Assembly: GCA_946886255.1 (NCBI GenBank)
Contig: CAMPIG010000167.1
Coordinates: 1 to 9,307 of the forward strand
Direction: 5' to 3'
Source: an uncultured Cellvibrio sp.
GTDB taxonomy: Bacteria > Pseudomonadota > Gammaproteobacteria > Pseudomonadales > Cellvibrionaceae
Length of the DNA: 9,307 nt
Under the pieces are notes generated by a model. The model was not told the origin of the DNA, did not search any database, and was given only the letters and a program-made list of their open reading frames with translations. Position numbers and translations under genes: made by a program. Shown here piece by piece: positions 5,069 to 9,307 of this stretch (position 1 is its first letter; each line of letters opens with the position of its first letter).

Positions 5069-5680
5069 ATGACCCCGTTGAAATTATTGTTGAGTGGTTT
5101 AGGCGCACTTCTATTGGTGCTCAGTTTCTCAGTCAATGCTGATGTAGATGCTGAAGATTTTGTCGATGAAGCATCTGCGAAAGGCCTGGCGGAAATAGAA
5201 ACCGGAAAAATGGCATTGCGAAAAGGCACCTCACAGGAAGTAAAAGATTTTGCGCAAAAAATGATTAATGATCACACGGCTGCCAACAGGGAACTTGCCG
5301 CTATTGCCAAAGGAAAGGATCTGGACGTAGCTGATGATGCCGAGCTAATGAATCAAGCCAAGGCTTTTATTCTCAAGCAGCGCGATGGTGAGTCTTTTGA
5401 TAGGGCTTATGCTAATAATCAAGTTGTAGCACACGAACAAACTATTGAATTATTTCGTGAAGCCAATGCTGACCTTCGTGACCCTGAACTCAAAGCATTT
5501 GTGCAAAAAACCCTACCTAAATTGGAAATGCATTTGCGTATGGCTCAAGATCTGGCCCGTGCAACATCGGCCTCAGAAGCGGCTGTTGATCATCGCTCCA
5601 ATATGGATACGGACCATCACGATATGGATAACGGCGTTAATACCAAGCCCAGACCTGGCACCACAACCAGCCCTCAATAA
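5069..5680 (+). CDS. Exported DUF4142 ferritin-like protein with a His/Met/Asp-rich tail
   Basis: ATG 5069 is six bases after AAGGAG (5057-5062), and the product begins with a signal peptide (residues 1-24, cleavage after VNA). The frame extends up to an ATG at 4889, but that start has no ribosome site and would bury the signal peptide. The mature protein shows DUF4142 hallmarks: DFVDEASAKGLAEIETGKMAL near 30-50, VKDFAQKMINDHTAANREL at 58-76 with H69, AHEQTIELF with H122 and E123, and KLEMHL with H155. DUF4142 domains are periplasmic helical bundles of ferritin-like type, often linked to stress. Residues 174-189 (DHRSNMDTDHHDMDNG) are dense in His, Met and Asp, like a metal-binding tail. It is the first gene of a compact set: the next start is 19 bp downstream. 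Confidence 0.9.
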   Translation: MTPLKLLLSGLGALLLVLSFSVNADVDAEDFVDEASAKGLAEIETGKMALRKGTSQEVKDFAQKMINDHTAANRELAAIAKGKDLDVADDAELMNQAKAFILKQRDGESFDRAYANNQVVAHEQTIELFREANADLRDPELKAFVQKTLPKLEMHLRMAQDLARATSASEAAVDHRSNMDTDHHDMDNGVNTKPRPGTTTSPQ

Positions 5681-5699
5681 AGCGTAAGGAGAGTCTGTG

Positions 5700-6212
5700 A
5701 TGACAACAGCACACGTTGGTCATGTGTTGGATTGGTTGCGCGATGCTCACGCCATGGAGCAGCAAGCGGAGGTCATGCTAAAGGATCTGATGGGCCGCCT
5801 GGAGCATTACCCTCAACTGCGCGCGCATATTGAAGATCATCTGGAGGATACGCGTGAACAACAAGTGCTGTTGAAGGGATGCATTGAGCGCTTGGGTGGA
5901 AGCCCATCGATGCTTAAGGATTTAATGGGCAAGGTAGTGGCATTTGGCCAATCGGTATCGGGCATGATCGTTAGCGACGAAGTCGTAAAAGGTGCGATGA
6001 GTGTCTACGTGTTTTCGCACATGGAAATTGCGTCTTACACGATACTGATTGCTGCTGCAAAAGCCATCGGTGACAACGAAACCCAACGTGTATGCGAAGC
6101 CATTCTGCAACAGGAGAAAGCGATGGCGGAATGGCTTCGCGGTCATTTGCCGGAAGTCACACAGGCATTTTTGGCGCGTTCAGCAACTCCGGGAATGAGT
6201 GCTAAACGCTAA
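5700..6212 (+). CDS. Ferritin-like DUF892 (YciE/YciF-type) protein, copy 2
   Basis: ATG 5700 is eight bases after AAGGAG (5686-5691). The GTG at 5697 is in frame, but the paralogue at 2701 starts with the same ATGACAACAG, which supports 5700. The 170-residue product keeps the same ligand positions as copy 1: E20 in HAMEQQ, E49 in DHLEDT, E109 in HMEIASY, and E139 in QQEKAM. It is closer to the usual family pattern (HLEDTREQQ, HMEIASY) than copy 1. It follows the DUF4142 gene by 19 bp and precedes the Cys-rich gene by 32 bp, so it is probably co-transcribed with both. A role in stress or metal handling is inferred from family and neighbours. Confidence 0.9.
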   Translation: MTTAHVGHVLDWLRDAHAMEQQAEVMLKDLMGRLEHYPQLRAHIEDHLEDTREQQVLLKGCIERLGGSPSMLKDLMGKVVAFGQSVSGMIVSDEVVKGAMSVYVFSHMEIASYTILIAAAKAIGDNETQRVCEAILQQEKAMAEWLRGHLPEVTQAFLARSATPGMSAKR

Positions 6213-6244
6213 GCCTTTTTCTTAGTGGATTAGGAGAATAACGA

Positions 6245-6574
6245 ATGAATTTTCAAAAGTATTCGACCTGTATCGATGCATGTTATGACTGCGCTATCGC
6301 CTGTGATAATTGCTCAGTAGCCTGTTTATCTGAGCCGGATATTGCGATGATGGCAGAATGCATTCGTACGGACATGGATTGCGCTGCTATATGTCGCCTT
6401 GCGGCGGCGGCCATGGCGCGCGGCAGTGATTCGGCCAAAGATATTTGTCGTCTCTGCGCAGAAATTTGCCAAAAATGCGGCGATATTTGTAGTAAGCATG
6501 AGCCAGCCCATTGTAAGGAGTGCGCAGAGGCTTGCCACAAATGTGCCGGTGAATGTCGAAAGATGGCTGCGTAA
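6245..6574 (+). CDS. Cys-rich four-helix-bundle copper-binding protein (DUF326/Csp-like)
   Basis: ATG 6245 lies eight bases after AGGAG (6232-6236). The 109-residue product has 19 Cys residues, mostly spaced CxxxC or CxxC along predicted helices: residues 9, 13, 16, 20, 23, 27, then 39, 46, 50, then 68, 71, 75, 78, 82, then 90, 93, 97, 100, 104. This is the pattern of the four-helix-bundle copper-storage proteins (Csp3 and DUF326 relatives), in which Cys thiolates line the bundle core and hold many Cu(I) ions. There is no signal peptide, so it should be cytosolic like Csp3. It is the last gene of the likely operon with DUF4142 and DUF892. It converges on the phosphoribosyltransferase with a 15-bp gap and no visible terminator. 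Confidence 0.9.
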   Translation: MNFQKYSTCIDACYDCAIACDNCSVACLSEPDIAMMAECIRTDMDCAAICRLAAAAMARGSDSAKDICRLCAEICQKCGDICSKHEPAHCKECAEACHKCAGECRKMAA

Positions 6575-6589
6575 AGACTGTATATAAGG

Positions 6590-7285
6590 TCACGAGGCCA
6601 GGGGTGGATACCGTACCGCTTGTTTACTCCCTGCTGGGGCATGATGGACACGTGCTAGCGCGAGTAAGCGCACAACCTCTTCATCGCTGGTCTGATCAAA
6701 ATTTTCATACCATTGACCGACAAAATAAAATGGATCAGGTGTAAGCAAGCACACAGTTTCGTCGGTCCATTGCGCTAGTTCCTTCAGCGTGCGTGTAGAT
6801 GCTACCGGCACCGCCATTACAACATCATCAGCCCCCGCCCGTCGCACTGCTTCAAGGGCCGCGCGCATGGTGGCACCAGTAGCCAGCCCGTCGTCCACCA
6901 GAATGACACACTGATTCCGCAGAGGCGGCCAGGGACGATCTTCACGGTAAATTTGTTCGCGTCGATGCAGTTCTTTTGTTTCAATTTCAGCAACGTATTC
7001 GATGATGTCATCAGTAATGCGGTAGGACCGAATAATTTCTTCATTCAGGATGCGCACGCCACCATGGGCGATAGCGCCCATAGCAAATTCTTTGTGTCGC
7101 GGTAATCCCAGTTTGCGTACTACCAGAACATCCAGTGGTGCGTGCAGGCTCAATGCGATTTCATAAGCGACTGGAACGCCGCCGCGCGGCAGCCCCAGCA
7201 CAATGACATTTTCTTTGTTGCGATACCGGCTCAAGCGTGCGGCAAGTGCTTGGCCGGCGGCATTTCGATTAGCAAGTGATTTCAT
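6590..7285 (-). CDS. Phosphoribosyltransferase-domain protein (COG1926 type)
   Basis: This 231-residue protein starts at ATG 7285-7283, seven bases after GGAGG. It carries the type I phosphoribosyltransferase PRPP-binding signature VILVDDGLATGAT (127-139), with the two acidic residues D131 and D132. It also has the early GLPRGGVPVA loop (31-40) and the VRKLGLPRHKEFAMGAIA segment (56-73) typical of the COG1926 subgroup. Its substrate is unknown. Such genes often occur as single-domain proteins near stress genes, and they are unlikely to be standard purine-salvage enzymes. There is no signal peptide. The C-terminus (AGSKQAVRYPPLAS) is a loose tail. It is transcribed toward the Cys-rich gene; a TACACT -10-like box lies about 85 bp upstream. 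Confidence 0.9.
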   Translation of the reverse strand: MKSLANRNAAGQALAARLSRYRNKENVIVLGLPRGGVPVAYEIALSLHAPLDVLVVRKLGLPRHKEFAMGAIAHGGVRILNEEIIRSYRITDDIIEYVAEIETKELHRREQIYREDRPWPPLRNQCVILVDDGLATGATMRAALEAVRRAGADDVVMAVPVASTRTLKELAQWTDETVCLLTPDPFYFVGQWYENFDQTSDEEVVRLLALARVHHAPAGSKQAVRYPPLAS

Positions 7286-7369
7286 GGCTCATCCTCCGCA
7301 TGCAGTTGGACGTTTAGAGTCGACAACACACGAGGAATTCCGGTGAATAACATAGAGCATTTGTGAACT

Positions 7370-7398
7370 AGTGTAAAAATTTATAGCACATTGCTGAA
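7370..7398 (-). promoter_or_regulatory. Weak candidate promoter of the phosphoribosyltransferase gene
   Basis: On the minus strand TACACT (complement of 7370-7375) is preceded at 17 bp by TTCAGC (complement of 7393-7398). The -10 box sits in the same TTTTACAC core seen before the DUF892 and DUF4142 genes. The -35 match is poor, but its extended form ATTCAGC equals a half-site of the array at 8397-8447, so an activator could replace -35 recognition. Confidence 0.25.
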
Positions 7399-7423
7399 TA
7401 ACTGGACGGGATGTAGATTGCAA

Positions 7424-7463
7424 ATAAAAAAACGCAGATGGCTCATAAAGTCATCTGCGTTTT
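7424..7463 (-). terminator. Intrinsic terminator of the outer-membrane protein gene
   Basis: Arms at 7429-7440 and 7452-7463 (core CGCAGATG/CATCTGCG) form a 12-bp perfect stem, extended by three inner pairs across GCTCATAAAGT. On the minus strand the stem is followed by a T-run (complement of 7424-7432), as expected for the gene ending at 7492. The matching T-run on the plus strand is short. Confidence 0.9.
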
Positions 7464-7475
7464 AGGTAACGCTTT

Positions 7476-7492
7476 ATTAACGAATCGTTAAT
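7476..7492. repeat. ATTAACG-AAT-CGTTAAT inverted repeat at the stop codon of the barrel gene
   Basis: ATTAACG (7476-7482) and CGTTAAT (7486-7492) form perfect 7-bp arms around AAT, touching the stop codon of the outer-membrane protein gene and preceding its terminator. The core matches the CGTTAA elements at 3927-3936 and 4016-4030 but here lies downstream of a gene. Confidence 0.4.
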
Positions 7493-8211
7493 TAGAAGCG
7501 GAAGCTGGCACCAACAGTAATGGTGTCGGCATAATCAAATTTGGTATAGGCTAATTCAGCACTGATTTCCGGCGTGAAGAATTTACGCGTGCGTAACAGG
7601 AAGCCATCATCATAGTCGAGATCAATATAACCTGCGCCGACGCTGAAGGTTCTGTCGAAGTAGAAATCAGCTGCCACATCAAATGCATCATTTTCGTCAT
7701 AGTCAGCGTAACCACCTTCAACATTCACGAAGTTGCCACCACCCAGGGGTACAACATATTTTGCGTGGATGTTGGCATCGTAACCGGGTTCATCGTAATA
7801 CTCAGTCCACACCAGTAAACCGGTGATAGGCGTTAAACCCAAACGCACGCCCCAATCATTCTCGGTTGACGAACCATCATAATCTTCGCGTCTGATTTCA
7901 GCGGCGCCGTAAAAAATTGTATCAGGAATATAAAACTCAACGCCTGCTGTCACTACGTCCAAGTCATTGTTACCGACGACATAAGCATTGCTTGATCTGT
8001 TAATAAAAGCAGCTTCAGCTAGCGGATTGTTGCCTGGGCGGACTTCCTGGAAGTGGTACTCTCCGTAGACACCAAAAAAGTCATCGTTCCCGCCAGCATC
8101 GTAATCCACGTCAGTGTAGTTCACACCAACTTCGAAATTGTAATTCTGGGCCAATGCAACACTGGATGCACAGGTCAGCGCCATGGTTGCTACTAAAGTT
8201 TTGAGTTTCAT
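7492..8211 (-). CDS. Outer-membrane beta-barrel (putative porin-type) protein
   Basis: I start at ATG 8211-8209, because GGAGAA lies about five bases upstream and the product then begins with a clean signal peptide (MKLKTLVATMALTCASSVALA, cleavage before QNYNF). An ATG four codons earlier (8223) has no ribosome site. The mature part, about 218 residues, alternates hydrophobic and polar residues in many short strands with Tyr, Phe and Gly. It ends TITVGASFRF, the C-terminal aromatic signature recognised by the outer-membrane assembly machinery. It is strongly acidic, with recurring DYD-type turns (DVDYDAG, REDYDGS, DYDEND, DLDYDDG, FDYAD). Length suggests a barrel of roughly 10-14 strands. It has its own terminator and stands alone between the phosphoribosyltransferase and apaH. 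The ligand or permeant is unknown. Confidence 0.85.
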   Translation of the reverse strand: MKLKTLVATMALTCASSVALAQNYNFEVGVNYTDVDYDAGGNDDFFGVYGEYHFQEVRPGNNPLAEAAFINRSSNAYVVGNNDLDVVTAGVEFYIPDTIFYGAAEIRREDYDGSSTENDWGVRLGLTPITGLLVWTEYYDEPGYDANIHAKYVVPLGGGNFVNVEGGYADYDENDAFDVAADFYFDRTFSVGAGYIDLDYDDGFLLRTRKFFTPEISAELAYTKFDYADTITVGASFRF

Positions 8212-8238
8212 GAAGTTCTCCATTGAATAATCACATCA

Positions 8239-8260
8239 ACCTGCACCTTGTTCTGCAGGT
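8239..8260. repeat. Inverted repeat upstream of the barrel gene
   Basis: ACCTGCA (8239-8245) and TGCAGGT (8254-8260) are perfect 7-bp arms with an 8-base loop, about 28-50 bp upstream of the barrel start codon on the minus strand. It may be a leader hairpin affecting translation or stability, or an operator. Confidence 0.35.
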
Positions 8261-8396
8261 GCGCCATTTTAGTCCGTAATTCGACGAGGTGTCATCTTAT
8301 ATTGCGCAATTTGAGAGGCATATCGCGCTGACGAGGCGACTTTACAAAAAGACGTATAAAGAATCGGTGGGTTAACACACAGAGCATCATTGGTGT

Positions 8397-8447
8397 GCTG
8401 AACATATGCTGAATAGATCCAGATTTTTTATTCAGCTTCTGTTCAGC
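8397..8447. promoter_or_regulatory. Symmetrical four-copy TTCAGC array, candidate regulator binding site
   Basis: GCTGAAC (8397-8403) and GCTGAAT (8408-8414) form a tandem pair with 11-bp period. ATTCAGC (8430-8436) and GTTCAGC (8441-8447) form the mirror pair, also 11 bp apart. The outer two and inner two are exact reverse complements, giving a 51-bp palindrome-like layout. Tandem half-sites one helical turn apart are typical of OmpR/PhoB-family response-regulator sites. The array lies about 190 bp upstream of the barrel gene and just past the apaH stop. No T-run follows on the minus strand, so it does not look like an apaH terminator. Confidence 0.5.
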
Positions 8448-8471
8448 TTGGTGAGAGAAAGTTGCACGTAA

Positions 8472-9278
8472 TCAGCATTCACAGCTAAACATTTTTTCAT
8501 CATCAAGGCGCATAGCTGTTAATGATCCACCCCAGACACAGGCAGTGTCCAACGCGTAAACGTTAGTGGTTTTTGCCTGGCCACTCAATGCGGCCCAATG
8601 ACCAAAAATAATTTTATTATTTTTGGTTTTTCGCTTGTCATGGGCAAACCAGGGAAGAAACCCGGGCGGAGCTTCCGTAGCCTCGGTTTTGGTTTCCAGT
8701 TCCAGCTCGCCTTCGTGAGTGCAAAAACGCATGCGCGTAAAATAATTAGTGATTATTCGCCAACGCGCTTCGCCAGTCAGCGTATCGTTCCAGATATTCG
8801 GTACATTGCCGTACATATTCGCGAGATAAGATGCGAGGGATTCACTCTGCAACACCTGTTCGACTTCCTGTGCGAGAGTGATTGCTTGTTGCAGATCCCA
8901 TTGCGGCGGAATGCCGGCATGAACCATGGTGTAACCGAGTTGTGAATCGTGATGCAGCAGTTTTCCGGTAAGCAACCATGTAATAAACGCTTCGCAATCT
9001 CTGGCTTCCAGCAATGAAGTTAAGGTATCTGACTTGCCCGCTTTTCGATAACCGAGCGCGACTGCCAGAAAATGTAGATCGTGGTTGCCCAGCACCATGG
9101 TAATGTTATCGCGCATCGCATACAGAAGACGCATAACGCCGAGCGAATCGGGGCCGCGATTAATTAAATCGCCAGCTATCCATAAACGATCCTTGTCGGG
9201 ATTGAATTGGATTTTTTTCAGTAAGCATTGCAGAGGTTCTAAACAACCTTGTATATCGCCGATGGCATAGATGCTCAT
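8472..9278 (-). CDS. apaH: Symmetrical bis(5'-nucleosyl)-tetraphosphatase (diadenosine tetraphosphatase) ApaH
   Basis: ApaH hydrolyses Ap4A to two ADP and also acts on Np4-capped RNA 5' ends. The 268-residue product has the usual ApaH length and the complete calcineurin-like metallophosphatase motif set: GDIQGC (7-12), GDLINRGPDS (36-45), GNHD (64-67), MVHAGIPPQW (118-127 with H120) and FGHWAALSG (225-233 with H227). A C-terminal LDTACVWGGSLTA follows (243-255). The start is ATG 9278-9276; upstream is only a weak AGG, suggesting translational coupling or modest expression. In many Gammaproteobacteria apaH is downstream of ksgA and apaG in one operon; those genes, if present, would lie beyond the right edge. 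No intrinsic terminator is seen after the stop codon. Confidence 0.97.
   Translation of the reverse strand: MSIYAIGDIQGCLEPLQCLLKKIQFNPDKDRLWIAGDLINRGPDSLGVMRLLYAMRDNITMVLGNHDLHFLAVALGYRKAGKSDTLTSLLEARDCEAFITWLLTGKLLHHDSQLGYTMVHAGIPPQWDLQQAITLAQEVEQVLQSESLASYLANMYGNVPNIWNDTLTGEARWRIITNYFTRMRFCTHEGELELETKTEATEAPPGFLPWFAHDKRKTKNNKIIFGHWAALSGQAKTTNVYALDTACVWGGSLTAMRLDDEKMFSCEC
8602..8626. repeat. AT-rich perfect inverted repeat inside apaH
   Basis: CCAAAAATAA (8602-8611) and TTATTTTTGG (8617-8626) are perfect 10-bp arms around a 5-base loop. The element lies in the codons for KNNKIIFGHW, just before the conserved FGHW motif. It is markedly more AT-rich than the surrounding gene. It may be a by-product of Lys/Asn/Ile codons or a real hairpin in the message. 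Confidence 0.4.
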
Positions 9279-9307
9279 AAAAAACGCCTGAAAAAATCGT
9301 TGCGAAA

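Noticed and set aside
6283..6651. 122-codon minus-strand frame opposite the Cys-rich gene
   Set aside because: It is antisense to a well-supported gene with the Cys pattern of copper-binding bundles, and its residues simply mirror the repetitive Cys codons.
8212..8223. ATG at 8223 as start of the barrel protein
   Set aside because: It has no ribosome site, while the ATG at 8211 has GGAGAA just upstream and gives a standard signal peptide.
8397..8447. The TTCAGC array read as the apaH terminator
   Set aside because: No T-run follows it on the minus strand, the stem is interrupted by mismatched spacers, and the 11-bp tandem periodicity is better explained as a protein-binding site.

Overview
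The window looks like chromosomal DNA of a gammaproteobacterium with moderate GC. A Cellvibrionaceae-like host is my best guess, from a Gram-negative apaH, an Asp-rich outer-membrane barrel protein with a C-terminal Phe, and strong AAGGAG/GGAGG ribosome sites. This placement is inference; no rRNA or taxonomic marker is present. No tRNA, rRNA, CRISPR array, transposase or integrase gene was seen.

Layout. (1) 1-1098, minus: the first 366 codons of a large exported protein of unrecognised family, running off the left edge. (2) 1440-2451, plus: two overlapping genes for small membrane proteins, one with two membrane segments and one with a membrane anchor, coiled coil and periplasmic domain; no family recognised. 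(3) 2701-3918: a DUF892 (YciE/YciF-type) ferritin-like gene converging, across a two-way terminator, on a second ferritin-like gene. (4) 4116-4785: two small conserved-looking genes of unknown function that converge and overlap by 29 bp. (5) 5069-6574, plus: a compact probable operon of a periplasmic DUF4142 protein, a second DUF892 paralogue (about 63% identical to the first) and a Cys-rich four-helix-bundle copper-binding protein. (6) 6590-7285, minus: a COG1926-type phosphoribosyltransferase. (7) 7492-8211, minus: an outer-membrane beta-barrel protein with a clear terminator. (8) 8472-9278, minus: apaH, diadenosine tetraphosphatase.

The core, about 2.7-7.3 kb, reads as a stress or metal-handling neighbourhood. 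Four predicted helical-bundle proteins with carboxylate/His or His-type ligands (two DUF892, one other ferritin-like, one exported DUF4142) sit beside a 19-Cys copper-binding protein, so both cytoplasm and periplasm would be covered. Candidate control elements include two promoters of the form TTGRAA-17-TACAC, a sigma-54-like -24/-12 element just ahead of the DUF4142 operon, and a symmetrical four-copy TTCAGC array upstream of the barrel gene. The cooperative role of the cluster is inference; the individual families are known and mostly of loosely defined function. The least explained parts are the exported protein at the left edge and the membrane gene pair beside it.
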